From Phycisphaerales bacterium (GTDB taxonomy: Bacteria > Planctomycetota > Phycisphaerae > Phycisphaerales > UBA1924), in assembly GCA_003511945.1 (NCBI GenBank), contig DOJA01000091.1, positions 1-24,085 on the forward strand: 24,085 bases of DNA, read 5' to 3'. The notes beneath the pieces were generated by a model. That model saw only the letters and a list, made by a program, of their open reading frames with translations. It did no database searches and was not told where the DNA came from. Both the position numbers and the translations under genes were made by a program. Below are positions 1 through 8,196 of the stretch, piece by piece. Position 1 is the stretch's first letter; every line of letters begins with the position of its first letter.

Positions 1-2
1 CC

Positions 3-920
3 GGGGGGGATTCCGGGGGGGTCGGTGGGCGTCGGTGGCGGATCGCTCCCCTGGCCGCGCTGGTGGCGGCGGCGGCGGTGGTGATCTCCGTCGCGGGGGT
101 CTTCCAGTACTTCGGGCGCTCGATCGAACAGGTCGCGATGGGTCCGCCGACGGAGGGTTCCGACTCCTCGCGTGCGGGCGCAGATCGCCCTCCTCCGCGC
201 GGGAGCTTCTCGTACGAACCTCCGAAGGGGGCCGCCTCCGATGAGACGCCCCCGCCGCCCGACCTGCTGTCGATGCGCACGACCAACAAGCCCTCGGCTC
301 CCGCGGTGAGTTCGGCGCCGTTGGCCAGGGGCGGCTCTCGTGAGGACTCCCTCCGCACGCGCAGCGCCGACCGGGACGCCGAGTTCGAGCGACTGTTCGG
401 GCGCCCCGGGGCGGGCGGTGCGCGGGCGCCTGAACTGATCGCCGGCGCTCGCTCGCGCGCGCCGGGGTTTGAGGTGGGGGGCATGGACCTCGGGCGGGCC
501 GCCGAACTGGCGGTGACGCGCCGACTGAAGATCGTCGTTCGGTCAGCGGACCCCGAAGCCGCCCGCCGGCGCGCCGGCTTCACCGTCGAACGCCCGCAGG
601 CCCAGAACGGCCCCGGGCGCGGCGCCGACGAGCAGCCCGAACCGGCGGACGCCGCCGTTGCGCTCAACTTCGCCATGGACCCCGAGCTGCTGGGGCTGCA
701 GGACGCGCTGGCGCGGGTCGCCGAGTCGCTGCTGGTCGACGGTGAGGGAGAGGTTCTGTTCGAGGAAGTCGCCGAGGGCGCGCCGGACGACGACGCAACC
801 GTCCAGCCGTCAACGGAGGTCAGCGATGTGCTGTGGTGGACCCGTCCCACGGACCTGTGGGCGGTCCGTTCCCAGGTCGTTCTGCCGATCCAGTTTGAGC
901 AGTCCGTCCCCGAGCCCTGA
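3..920 (+). CDS. Membrane-anchored protein of unknown function, 5' end outside the window
   Basis: I do not recognise this protein. The frame is open to the left edge of the window, so the true start is probably upstream; the first usable in-window start is a GTG at 63, but the codons before it continue a plausible protein. The visible N-terminus has a basic patch (RRWR) followed by a strongly hydrophobic, alanine- and valine-rich helix ending near FQYF, which looks like a single membrane anchor. The rest is a low-complexity, proline-, arginine- and glutamate-rich region followed by a more ordered acidic C-terminal third (ELLGLQDALARVAESLL) ending at a TGA. It may be an anchored envelope or secretion-related protein, but no catalytic motif is visible. 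It converges on the small minus-strand membrane gene that ends 10 nt downstream. Confidence 0.6.
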   Translation, partial: GGDSGGVGGRRWRIAPLAALVAAAAVVISVAGVFQYFGRSIEQVAMGPPTEGSDSSRAGADRPPPRGSFSYEPPKGAASDETPPPPDLLSMRTTNKPSAPAVSSAPLARGGSREDSLRTRSADRDAEFERLFGRPGAGGARAPELIAGARSRAPGFEVGGMDLGRAAELAVTRRLKIVVRSADPEAARRRAGFTVERPQAQNGPGRGADEQPEPADAAVALNFAMDPELLGLQDALARVAESLLVDGEGEVLFEEVAEGAPDDDATVQPSTEVSDVLWWTRPTDLWAVRSQVVLPIQFEQSVPEP

Positions 921-929
921 TGCCTTGGC

Positions 930-1235
930 TCACGACGCGCGCCGCATCCGACGCTCCGCGCGGTCCGCCGCGAGCGTCAGCCAGGGCAGCACAAAGAGCC
1001 CGAGAAGCCCGGTCAGTTCGAGGGTGGTCGCGTCGCCGAAGGGCGCGGTGCCGCCCCCCAGCGCGCTGTAGAGCACCACGGCGCCCGCGACGAGGCAGCA
1101 CACCGACACCATCACCAGCAACGCGCGCCTCGACCGACGATTCCAGCGACTGGCCACCGCGACGGCTCCTGAACACATCGAGGACGCGGAGCGGTCGTGG
1201 CTCGCGGCCGGAAGAGGGTGGGACGATAGCCGCAC
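930..1235 (-). CDS. Small two-helix membrane protein, unknown function
   Basis: The 101-residue frame starts at a GTG (1235); an internal ATG at 1178 would give 82 residues and begins just before the hydrophobic part, so the start is uncertain. Two hydrophobic segments are visible, the first around LLVMVSVCCLVAGAVVLYSA and the second around LTGLLGLFVLPWLTLAA, separated by a short polar loop and followed by a basic tail (DRAERRMRR). The pattern of two helices with a positively charged C-terminus suggests a small inner-membrane protein. The gene converges on the preceding plus-strand gene and diverges from bamA. I recognise no family and cannot assign a role. Confidence 0.5.
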   Translation of the reverse strand: MRLSSHPLPAASHDRSASSMCSGAVAVASRWNRRSRRALLVMVSVCCLVAGAVVLYSALGGGTAPFGDATTLELTGLLGLFVLPWLTLAADRAERRMRRAS

Positions 1236-1376
1236 CGGTCAACGGTGGGCGACGGCGCGCGACCGACTGTGGACGAGCGGTGGAGACCGGCCAGCGCCGC
1301 GCCGGTTCGTGCGGTTGTCCGCGCCCTGTTGGGGCTGTATCGTCCGCGCCCTGTGCCACGGGACGCCGCCAGCGCC

Positions 1377-3818
1377 ATGACGCTCCGAGCCCGCGCAATG
1401 GTGCTCGGCGCCGGATTGCTCGCGGCTCCGGGCCTGACCGCCAGGGTCTGCGCGCAGGCCCTGACCCCGGCGCCGCCGGGCCAGCCCGCCCCGGCCGACG
1501 AGCGCAGCCCCTACGAGGGGCGCCCGATCCGGGAGATCCGCTTCGTCGGGGTGAATCGCGTCGAGGACGCCTACCTCCGCAACCAGGTCCGCAGCGCCGT
1601 GGGGCAGCCCCTGGACTGGCGCACCGTCCGCGAGGACCTGCGCCGGCTGGAACGGCTGGGCGAGTTCAGCGACATCCAGGCCGACCTGCTGGTGGACGAC
1701 GCGGGGAGCGTCGTGGTCCAGTTCCGCGTGGTCGAGGCGCCGATCGTGCAGGATGTGGTTGTCGTGGGCAACCGCCAGGTGCCCGACGAGGAGATCGCCC
1801 AGACGCTCGAGGGCGTCATCAGTCTGTTCCGGGGCATCCCCATCGACGAGTTCCAGATCGGGCGCGCCCAGCGCCTGATCGAGGATCTCTACCGGCGAAA
1901 GGGCTACTACCAGGTCCAGGTCACGGTCGATCGCAGCGAGCTGGAGACCAGCGGGATCGTCGCGTTCCGGGTCCGCGAGGGGGAGCGTTTGCGCGTCACC
2001 GCCATCCGGTTCGAGGGCAACCGCGCCTTCAACTCCCGCCTGCTGCAGCAGCAGGTGAGCACCCGGACCTCCGGGCTCTTCGACACCGGCGCGCTCGACG
2101 ACTCGGTGCTGGATCAGGATGTGGTGAAGATCGTCGAGTTCTATCTCGACCGGGGCCACCTTGACGCGCGGGCCTCCCGCCGGGTGCAGCCCAGCCCCAA
2201 CGGGCGCGAGGCCATCGTCACCTTTCTCATCGACGAAGGCCCCCTCTACACCGTGCGCCGCATCACCGCCCGTCGCGCCCCCGAGTCCCGCGACGACCCC
2301 GGCGGCCCGCCCCGCGAGTTCACCGAGGTCCAGCTCCGGGGGGTCATCCCGCTCAAGACCGGGGATCCCTTCGGTCGGGCGCCCCTGCGCCAGGCGGTGG
2401 ACGCCGCCACCGAGGCCTACCAGAGACTGGGGTACGCCGACGCCCGGGTGAACGCCGTCGAACGGCGCGACCCCGAGTCACCCCAGGTCGATGTCGAGTT
2501 CGTCGTCAGCGAAGGGCGCCGGTTCAGGACCGGGATGGTCTACATCCAGGGCAACTCGCTCACGCAGCAGAAGGTGATCCGTCGGGAGGTCACGGTGCGC
2601 CCCGACCGCTGGCTCGACGGGCAGGCGGTCCGGGAGACCGAGGAACGCCTCAAGGAGAGCCGGCTGTTCAACCCGGCGCGCACGAAGGTCACCGTGCAGC
2701 CGGAGGACCCCGCGCTGCCCGGCTACCGCGATGTGCTCGTCGAGGTGGAAGAGGCCGACACCGGCTCGCTTTCTTTCGGCGCCGCGGTGGACTCCGACGC
2801 CGGGCTCACCGGTGCGGTCATCCTCAACCAGCGGAACTTCGACATCGCCGACACCCCCGACTCCTTCGATGAACTCATCCGCGGGCGGGCCTTCCGGGGG
2901 GCGGGGCAGAACTTCAATGTCTCCCTCCAGCCCGGCACCGAGTCGTCCAACTACTCGGTCTCGCTCGTCGAGCCGTGGTTCCTTGAATCGCCCTACTCCC
3001 TCAGCGGCGTCGCCTTCTTCCGCGACCGCGACTTCGACGACTACGACGAGCAGCGCCTGGGCGGGCGCGTCGGCGCCTCCCGACGCTTCGGCACGCGCTG
3101 GGTCGGCTCGGCGTTCGTCCGCGCGGAGCAGATCGACATCTCCGATGTCAGCAGCAGCGCCGCCGTCGATCTGCAGGAAGTGGAGGGAAAGAGCAACCTG
3201 ACCGCCCTGGGCATCTCCCTCAGCCGCAACACCCTCAACAGCCGCGTGCGCCCGACCCGCGGCACCATCACCGAGCTGGGCGTCGAGCAGTTCGGCGCCC
3301 TGGGCGGCGACTACGACTTCACCCGACTCTCCGCCCAGCACCAGGTCTTCGTCCCCCTCGACGAGGATGTCCTGGGGCGCATCACCTTCCTCTCCTGGAC
3401 CACCCGCATCGGCTACATCCCCCAGGAGGACGAGGCCCCGATCTTCGAACGGTTCTACCTCGGCGGACGCACCTTCCGCGGGTTCGACTTCCGCGGCATC
3501 GGCCCTCTGGGGCTCCGCGCCGACGGCACCGAGACCAACGATCATGTCGGGGGCACCTGGCAGTTCTTCACCGGGATCGAGGTCGAGAAGCCCCTGTGGG
3601 CCCAGACCCTGGCCGTCGTCGCCTTCCTCGACACCGGCACGCTGACCGACTCCGTCGGGTTCACCGACTACCGCGTCAGCGTGGGCGCCGGCGTCCGCCT
3701 GTACCTCCCCCAGCTGGGCCCCGCCCCGCTCGCCTTCGACTTCGGCTTCCCGCTCATCGACCAGGACGGCGACGAGCGCGAAGTCTTCTCCTTCAGCGTC
3801 GACCTGCCTTTGCGCTGA
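1377..3818 (+). CDS. bamA: Outer membrane protein assembly factor BamA (five POTRA domains plus 16-strand barrel)
   Basis: BamA is the core of the BAM complex and inserts beta-barrel proteins into the outer membrane. The 813-residue protein starts at the ATG followed by a signal peptide (MTLRARAMVLGAGLLAAPGL, cleavage probably after AQA). An upstream GTG at 1245 is in frame but would put an arginine-rich stretch before the signal, so I rejected it. Five POTRA-type repeats follow (roughly residues 50-122, 123-205, 206-295, 296-390, 391-470), each with the beta-alpha-alpha-beta pattern; the starts IREIRFVGVNRV and TAIRFEGNRAF are typical. The remainder is an Omp85 barrel with the conserved loop-6 motif FRGF (YLGGRTFRGFDFRGIGPLG). 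The C-terminus reads VFSFSVDLPLR and lacks the usual terminal aromatic residue. It heads the cluster with skp and the lipid A genes. Confidence 0.95.
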   Translation: MTLRARAMVLGAGLLAAPGLTARVCAQALTPAPPGQPAPADERSPYEGRPIREIRFVGVNRVEDAYLRNQVRSAVGQPLDWRTVREDLRRLERLGEFSDIQADLLVDDAGSVVVQFRVVEAPIVQDVVVVGNRQVPDEEIAQTLEGVISLFRGIPIDEFQIGRAQRLIEDLYRRKGYYQVQVTVDRSELETSGIVAFRVREGERLRVTAIRFEGNRAFNSRLLQQQVSTRTSGLFDTGALDDSVLDQDVVKIVEFYLDRGHLDARASRRVQPSPNGREAIVTFLIDEGPLYTVRRITARRAPESRDDPGGPPREFTEVQLRGVIPLKTGDPFGRAPLRQAVDAATEAYQRLGYADARVNAVERRDPESPQVDVEFVVSEGRRFRTGMVYIQGNSLTQQKVIRREVTVRPDRWLDGQAVRETEERLKESRLFNPARTKVTVQPEDPALPGYRDVLVEVEEADTGSLSFGAAVDSDAGLTGAVILNQRNFDIADTPDSFDELIRGRAFRGAGQNFNVSLQPGTESSNYSVSLVEPWFLESPYSLSGVAFFRDRDFDDYDEQRLGGRVGASRRFGTRWVGSAFVRAEQIDISDVSSSAAVDLQEVEGKSNLTALGISLSRNTLNSRVRPTRGTITELGVEQFGALGGDYDFTRLSAQHQVFVPLDEDVLGRITFLSWTTRIGYIPQEDEAPIFERFYLGGRTFRGFDFRGIGPLGLRADGTETNDHVGGTWQFFTGIEVEKPLWAQTLAVVAFLDTGTLTDSVGFTDYRVSVGAGVRLYLPQLGPAPLAFDFGFPLIDQDGDEREVFSFSVDLPLR

Positions 3819-3930
3819 GCGCGCCCCTCCAGTCCTGAGGCGCGGGCCTCGTCGGTATCATGGCCCCCGACCGCCTTCGTCCGTCGCCGGACGGGCGCTC
3901 ACCCATCCGGGACCCCTGTGGAGCATGGAC

Positions 3931-4581
3931 ATGACGAAGACTGAATCCCCCCGCGCCGGCCTCGCGTGGCGTGCCTCGGCCCTGGCCGCCGCCCTGCTGC
4001 TTGGTGCGGGCGTGTGGCGTCTGGGTGGGGGGGGGACGCAGCCCGCCGCCGCCGAACGACTGGAACTGGCCGCCTCCTGCTGCGTCGCGTCCCTCGACCT
4101 GAACAAGGCCCTGGAGAAGCTCGACGAGCGCACCGAGCGCGAGAAGGAACTGCAGGCCTTCGTCACCACGCTGGAAGCGGAGCTGAAGAAGCTCTCCGAC
4201 CAGGGCAAGCAGGCGGAGGAGGACCTGAAGATCCTGCCCCAGGGCTCGCCCGAGTGGAGGAACAAGCGCGACGAGGCCGTCCGGCTCGCCGCCCGGCTCC
4301 AGGCCGAGCGAGAAGCGTCCCAGGCCATCGCGCTCGACCGCCAGAAGCGCCTGCAGGTGGACCTGTTCGCCAAGATCAAGGACGCCGCCGCCCGGTTCGC
4401 CGAGCGCGAAGGGTTCATGATCGTGATCGCCGACGACAGTGCGCAGACCATCCCCGACAACGCGAACGACCAGCAGGTCCAGGCGGCCATCCTCGGACGA
4501 CGCCTCATCTTCGCCAGCCCCGCCACCGACATCTCCGAGGGCGTCGCCCGGATGATGAACACCGAGTTCAAGGGCCGCTGA
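3931..4581 (+). CDS. skp: Skp/OmpH-family periplasmic chaperone
   Basis: Members of this family hold unfolded outer-membrane proteins in the periplasm and deliver them to BamA. The protein has a signal peptide or anchor (WRASALAAALLLGAGVWRL), then the family start VASLDLNKALEKLDERTERE, a long charged coiled coil (about residues 60-150) and a return segment containing GFMIVIADDS, which corresponds to the globular part of Skp. I chose the ATG at 3931 because a GGAG at 3920-3923 lies 7 nt before it; the ATG at 3925, two codons earlier, is only 1 nt from that site. It lies 112 bp after bamA and 11 bp before lpxD, as in other Gram-negative clusters. At about 216 residues it is longer than E. coli Skp (about 160), mainly in the coiled coil and N-terminal extension. 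The two cysteines just before the core are unusual. Confidence 0.85.
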   Translation: MTKTESPRAGLAWRASALAAALLLGAGVWRLGGGGTQPAAAERLELAASCCVASLDLNKALEKLDERTEREKELQAFVTTLEAELKKLSDQGKQAEEDLKILPQGSPEWRNKRDEAVRLAARLQAEREASQAIALDRQKRLQVDLFAKIKDAAARFAEREGFMIVIADDSAQTIPDNANDQQVQAAILGRRLIFASPATDISEGVARMMNTEFKGR

Positions 4582-4592
4582 GCGCCGCGGGC

Positions 4593-5660
4593 GTGAGCAC
4601 ACCCTCCGACGAACCGGTCCTGTTCCGCGCGGGCGAGCTCGCCCGGCGCCTGGGCGCCGCCCTCCGGGGCGACCCCGGGCTGGGCATCACGCGCGTCGAT
4701 GCCATCGAGAGCGCCGGCCCCGCCGGGCTCTCCTTCGCGCGCGACGCCGCCCGCCTCGCGCAGTGGCGCGATTCCTCCTGCGGCGCAGCCCTCGTCTCCC
4801 AGGTCGTCGCCGACGCCGACCCGCGCCTGCCCGCGCCGCCCCCGGGGCGGGCGCTCATCGTCGTCGCTGACGCCGACCTCGCCATGGCCAGCGTGCTCGA
4901 ATGGCTCGCGCCGCGCGAGCAGCACGCCCCGGGCGTCCATCCCCGCGCCGTCGTCGATCCCGGCGCCACGATCGACCCCTCCGCGTCCATCGGCCCGGGA
5001 GTCGTGGTCGGCCCGCAGTGCGAGGTCGGTGAGCACGCCGTTCTTTGCGCGAGTGTCACCCTCGGGCGGGGCGTGCGCGTCGGCCCGCGCAGTGTGCTGC
5101 ACCCGGGCGTCGTCGTGCAGGACCGCTGCGTGATCGGCGCCGGGGTCACCCTGCACCCGGGCGTCGTCGTCGGGGCCGACGGCTTCGGATACCGTCCCTC
5201 CCCCGATGGACGGGGCCTGCTCAAGGTTCCCCACATCGGACGCGTCGTCATTGAGGACGGGGTCGAGATCGGCGCCAACGCGACCATCGATCGCGCCAAG
5301 TTCGGCGACACCCTCATCGGCGCCGGCACAAAGATCGACAATCTCGTCCAGATCGGCCACAACTGTCGCGTCGGGCGTTCCTGCATCATCTGCGGCTGCG
5401 CGGCCCTGGCCGGCTCGGTCACGCTCGGCGACGGCGTCGTCATCGCGGGCGGGGTCGGCATCGCCGACAACCGAACGATCGGCGCCGGCGCCCGGATCGG
5501 CGCCCGCTCGGGTGTCATGGACGACATCCCCGCCGGCGAGTCCTGGGTCGGCTACCCCGCCCGCCCGGCCCGCCACACGATGCGCCTCGTCGCCGCCCTG
5601 GAGCAACTGCCGGACCTGCTGTCGAGATTCAAGCGCATGAAAGACCCCGGCCAGGGCTAA
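4593..5660 (+). CDS. lpxD: UDP-3-O-(3-hydroxyacyl)glucosamine N-acyltransferase LpxD
   Basis: LpxD adds the second hydroxyacyl chain, from acyl-ACP, to UDP-3-O-acyl-glucosamine in lipid A synthesis, in the cytoplasm. The 355-residue protein has an N-terminal uridine-binding domain (about residues 1-105, with ITRVDAIESAGPAGLSF) and then a left-handed beta-helix of hexapeptide repeats (HPRAVVDPGATIDPSASIGP onward). The motif GADGFGY and the histidine in DNLVQIGHNCRVG (residue 256) match the LpxD active site. The protein ends in a C-terminal helix (LVAALEQLPDLLSRFKRM), as expected for the trimer. The GTG start at 4593 lies 11 nt after the skp stop and fits the family's N-terminus; the frame stays open far upstream only as a shadow of skp. 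No clear Shine-Dalgarno is visible. A hairpin repeat begins 6 nt after the stop. Confidence 0.95.
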   Translation: MSTPSDEPVLFRAGELARRLGAALRGDPGLGITRVDAIESAGPAGLSFARDAARLAQWRDSSCGAALVSQVVADADPRLPAPPPGRALIVVADADLAMASVLEWLAPREQHAPGVHPRAVVDPGATIDPSASIGPGVVVGPQCEVGEHAVLCASVTLGRGVRVGPRSVLHPGVVVQDRCVIGAGVTLHPGVVVGADGFGYRPSPDGRGLLKVPHIGRVVIEDGVEIGANATIDRAKFGDTLIGAGTKIDNLVQIGHNCRVGRSCIICGCAALAGSVTLGDGVVIAGGVGIADNRTIGAGARIGARSGVMDDIPAGESWVGYPARPARHTMRLVAALEQLPDLLSRFKRMKDPGQG

Positions 5661-5666
5661 GAGCCC

Positions 5667-5745
5667 CTCACAGAATCACTCCGGGAGGGTCGGAAGAGAC
5701 GGGCGGGCCGCCCGTCCCACCGGGGAGGCGAGGCCATTCCGCGAG
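5667..5745 (+). repeat. Hairpin-forming interspersed repeat, copy 1
   Basis: The element starts with CTCACAGAAT (5667-5676) and ends with CATTCCGCGAG (5735-5745), which are imperfect inverted ends. Inside is a perfect 9-bp stem, GACGGGCGG (5698-5706) with CCGCCCGTC (5708-5716), around one base. It begins 6 nt after the lpxD stop. It is diverged relative to copy 2 but has the same layout. It could act as a transcript-stabilising or attenuating hairpin. Confidence 0.7.
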
Positions 5746-5760
5746 GGACCCTAAGGGCCA

Positions 5761-5838
5761 CTCACAGAATGACTCGGAGAAGGGCGGAGCGACAGGCGGG
5801 ACGCCTGTCCCACCAGAGGGGGTAGGTCATTCTGTGAG
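5761..5838 (+). repeat. Hairpin-forming interspersed repeat, copy 2
   Basis: This copy has perfect 13-bp inverted ends, CTCACAGAATGAC (5761-5773) and GTCATTCTGTGAG (5826-5838). An internal hairpin, GACAGGCG (5791-5798) with CGCCTGTC (5802-5809), has a 3-nt loop. It follows copy 1 directly in the same orientation and lies 67 bp before lpxC/fabZ. The element is a REP- or MITE-like non-coding repeat; it carries no gene. Confidence 0.75.
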
Positions 5839-5905
5839 GAACCCTGAGCGCCCAGCGCTCGGCGCGGGGGATGTAGGCGGATGGCCCGCTACAATCTCTC
5901 CGGAA

Positions 5906-7237
5906 ATGCCGATCCGCACGCTGAACGACGAGCCCCAGCACACGCTGGCCGCCCCGGCCACGGTGACCGGGCGGGGGCTCTTCTCCGGCGGCCCCGCGAC
6001 ACTCACGCTCCGCCCCGAGGCCCCCGGCCGAGGCATCCGCTTCCGGCGCACCGACCTGCCCGCCCAGCCCGACATCCCCGCCCTCATCGACCGGCTGACC
6101 CACCGTCCGCGGCGCACCGCGCTCCAGGAGGGCGACGCCAGCGTCGAGACCGTCGAGCATGTCCTTTCCGCGCTCGCGGGGCTGGGCGTCGACAACGCCC
6201 TGATCGAACTCGACGCGCCCGAAGTCCCCGCGGGCGACGGCTCCGCCCAGCCCTTCACCGACGCCATCCAGCGCGCCGGCGTGCAGGAGCAGGACGCCCC
6301 CCGCTCCGCTTTCATCGTCGACGAGCCCATCATGCTCCGCGAGGGCGACGCCATGATCTCCGCCCTCCCCTCAGAGGCCGCCGGCACCGAGATCCTGTAC
6401 GCGCTCGACTTCGGCCCCCGCTCGCCCATCCCGCGCCAGGTCCACTCCTTCACGGTCGCGCCCACCGCCTACCTCGAACAGATCGCCCCCGCCCGCACCT
6501 TTTCCACTCGCGAAGAGGCGGAGGCCCTCTGGCAGCGGGGGATGTTCAAGCACCTCTCGCCCCGCGAGATGCTCGTCGTGGGGGACGCCGGACCCATCGA
6601 CAACGCCTACCGCTTCGAGGGCGAGCCCGTCCGCCACAAGGTGCTGGACCTTTTGGGCGACCTCTCGCTCGTCGGGGTTCCCGTGCGTGGCCGGATCGTC
6701 GCGGTCCGCTCCGGCCACGCCCTGAACCATCGCCTCGCCCGGGAGGTCTTCTCCCTCATCCACCCCGACGGGCTCCCGCCCGCCCCAGCCGCCCCCGCGA
6801 TGGACATCCGGGCCATCATGCGGATGCTCCCGCACCGCTACCCCATGATCCTGGTCGATCGGGTGCTGGAGATGGACGCCGACCGACGGGCGGTTGGAGT
6901 GAAGAATGTCTCCATCAACGAGCCGTTTTTCCAGGGACACTACCCCACCACGCCGATCATGCCCGGGGTGCTCATCATCGAGGCCATGAGCCAGCTCGCC
7001 GGGCTCATGCTCAGCCGGAAACTCGAAAGGACGGGCAAGATCGCGGTGCTGCTGACCCTCGACGAGGTGAAACTCCGTCGCCCCGTCGTCCCCGGCGACC
7101 AGCTCGTGATGGAGGCGGAGTCCCTCCGCTCGACGACCCGGATGGGGGATGTCCAGTGCCGCGCGTTCGTCGCCGGCGAACTCGCGGCCGAGGCCCGCAT
7201 CAAGTTCATGATGGTCGACGCGGAGCAGCAGCGATGA
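5906..7237 (+). CDS. lpxC/fabZ: Bifunctional LpxC-FabZ: UDP-3-O-acyl-GlcNAc deacetylase fused to 3-hydroxyacyl-ACP dehydratase
   Basis: The 443-residue protein joins two enzymes. The N-terminal LpxC part (about 1-285) removes the acetyl group from UDP-3-O-acyl-GlcNAc, the committed step of lipid A synthesis. Its zinc and catalytic residues are all visible: E84-H85 in ETVEHVLSALAG, H244 and D248 in RHKVLDLLGDL, and H271 in SGHALN. After a short proline/alanine linker (PPAPAAPAMD) comes FabZ (about 299-443), which dehydrates 3-hydroxyacyl-ACP for fatty acid synthesis; catalytic H345 lies in FQGHYP and E359 in GVLIIEAMSQLAG. Both halves look intact. This fusion is known from Bacteroidetes and some other phyla. 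The ATG at 5906 fits the LpxC N-terminus; an earlier in-frame start at 5834 lies inside the upstream hairpin repeat and was rejected. The stop overlaps the lpxA start by 4 nt (ATGA), implying translational coupling. Confidence 0.95.
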   Translation: MPIRTLNDEPQHTLAAPATVTGRGLFSGGPATLTLRPEAPGRGIRFRRTDLPAQPDIPALIDRLTHRPRRTALQEGDASVETVEHVLSALAGLGVDNALIELDAPEVPAGDGSAQPFTDAIQRAGVQEQDAPRSAFIVDEPIMLREGDAMISALPSEAAGTEILYALDFGPRSPIPRQVHSFTVAPTAYLEQIAPARTFSTREEAEALWQRGMFKHLSPREMLVVGDAGPIDNAYRFEGEPVRHKVLDLLGDLSLVGVPVRGRIVAVRSGHALNHRLAREVFSLIHPDGLPPAPAAPAMDIRAIMRMLPHRYPMILVDRVLEMDADRRAVGVKNVSINEPFFQGHYPTTPIMPGVLIIEAMSQLAGLMLSRKLERTGKIAVLLTLDEVKLRRPVVPGDQLVMEAESLRSTTRMGDVQCRAFVAGELAAEARIKFMMVDAEQQR

Positions 7238-8064
7238 CAACCGTTCACCCCACCGCGATCGTCCACCCCCGCGCCGAACTCCACGAGTCCGCCGTCGTCG
7301 GCCCCTACTCCGTCATCGGCGCCGGCGTCCGCGTCGGCGCCCGCACCGTCCTGCACAACCATGTCACGGTGCAAGGCCCGACCACGCTGGGCGAGGACAA
7401 CATCGTCTACCCCTACGCCGTCCTCGGCGCCGAGCCCCAGGACCTGAAGTTCAAGGGCCACGACACCTGCCTCGAAATCGGCAGCCGCAACCGCATCCGC
7501 GAGCACGCGACAGTCCACCGCGGCACCGAGCTCGGCGGGGGCAAGACCGTCATCGGCTCGGACACGCTCATCATGGTCGGCGTCCACATCGCCCACGACT
7601 GCGTGATCGAGGACCAGGTCGTCATCGCCAACGCCACCATGCTCGGCGGGCACTGCCTCGTCGAGTTCGGCGCCGGCCTCGGGGGCGGCGCCGGGGTTCA
7701 CCACTTCACGACCATCGGCACCCTTTCCTTCGTCGGGGGCATGGCCCGCGTCAACCGCGATGTCCCGCCCTACCTCGTCGTCGAGGGCTCCCCCGCCGAG
7801 CCGCGCAAGATCAACACCACCGCCCTCCTCCGACGCGGCTGGTCCCCCGAACAGGTCGAACGCCTCCGCGCCGCCTACAAGGCCCTCTTCCGCGACCACG
7901 ACACCCCTGTCGCCCTCGCCATGGAAGCCCTCCGCGCCCGCCACGCCGACTGCGCGCCGTTGATGCGCCTGTGCGACTTCCTCGAACGCACCCAGGACGG
8001 CATCCACGGGCGCCATCTGGAGTCCCTCCGCGACGCGGATTCGAAGCAGTCGCGGGAAGGTTGA
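7234..8064 (+). CDS. lpxA: Acyl-[ACP]-UDP-N-acetylglucosamine O-acyltransferase LpxA
   Basis: LpxA transfers a 3-hydroxyacyl chain from ACP to the 3-OH of UDP-GlcNAc, the first step of lipid A synthesis. The 276-residue protein begins with the typical HPTAIVHPRAELHESAVVGP hexapeptide helix. It contains the family block YAVLGAEPQDLKFKG and the active-site segment GVHIAHDC, in which H121 corresponds to the catalytic histidine and H118 to the supporting one. The C-terminal helical domain (about 195-276, from INTTALLRRGWSPEQVERLR) is complete. Its start codon shares ATGA with the end of lpxC/fabZ. With LpxC and LpxD in the same run, the first three steps of the pathway are encoded together; the FabZ half supplies a competing fatty acid synthesis branch that uses the same 3-hydroxyacyl-ACP pool. 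Confidence 0.95.
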   Translation: MTTVHPTAIVHPRAELHESAVVGPYSVIGAGVRVGARTVLHNHVTVQGPTTLGEDNIVYPYAVLGAEPQDLKFKGHDTCLEIGSRNRIREHATVHRGTELGGGKTVIGSDTLIMVGVHIAHDCVIEDQVVIANATMLGGHCLVEFGAGLGGGAGVHHFTTIGTLSFVGGMARVNRDVPPYLVVEGSPAEPRKINTTALLRRGWSPEQVERLRAAYKALFRDHDTPVALAMEALRARHADCAPLMRLCDFLERTQDGIHGRHLESLRDADSKQSREG

Positions 8065-8128
8065 GCTTCCCCTCGTCCCTTGACGCCGTGTTCAAGGAAC
8101 GCCAGGCGTGCGGCGGACGACATCCGCT

Positions 8129-8157
8129 CCCCCTTCCCCCTAGGAGGGGGTCGGGGG
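8129..8157 (+). terminator. GC-rich hairpin downstream of lpxA, candidate terminator
   Basis: Two C-runs (8129-8133 and 8136-8141) can pair with two G-runs (8145-8150 and 8153-8157) around a 3-nt loop, with a 2-nt internal mismatch. It lies 64 bp after the lpxA stop. There is no T-tract after it, so intrinsic termination is uncertain. Confidence 0.3.
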
Positions 8158-8196
8158 ACCGGGGGCGAGGGACACCCCAATCCCCCCAAGTTCGGA

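Noticed and set aside
1245..1376. Extended BamA N-terminus from GTG 1245
   Set aside because: It would place an arginine- and proline-rich stretch before a clear signal peptide, which starts at 1377.
5834..5905. Extended LpxC-FabZ start at 5834
   Set aside because: That codon lies inside the right end of hairpin repeat copy 2, and the extra residues do not match LpxC.
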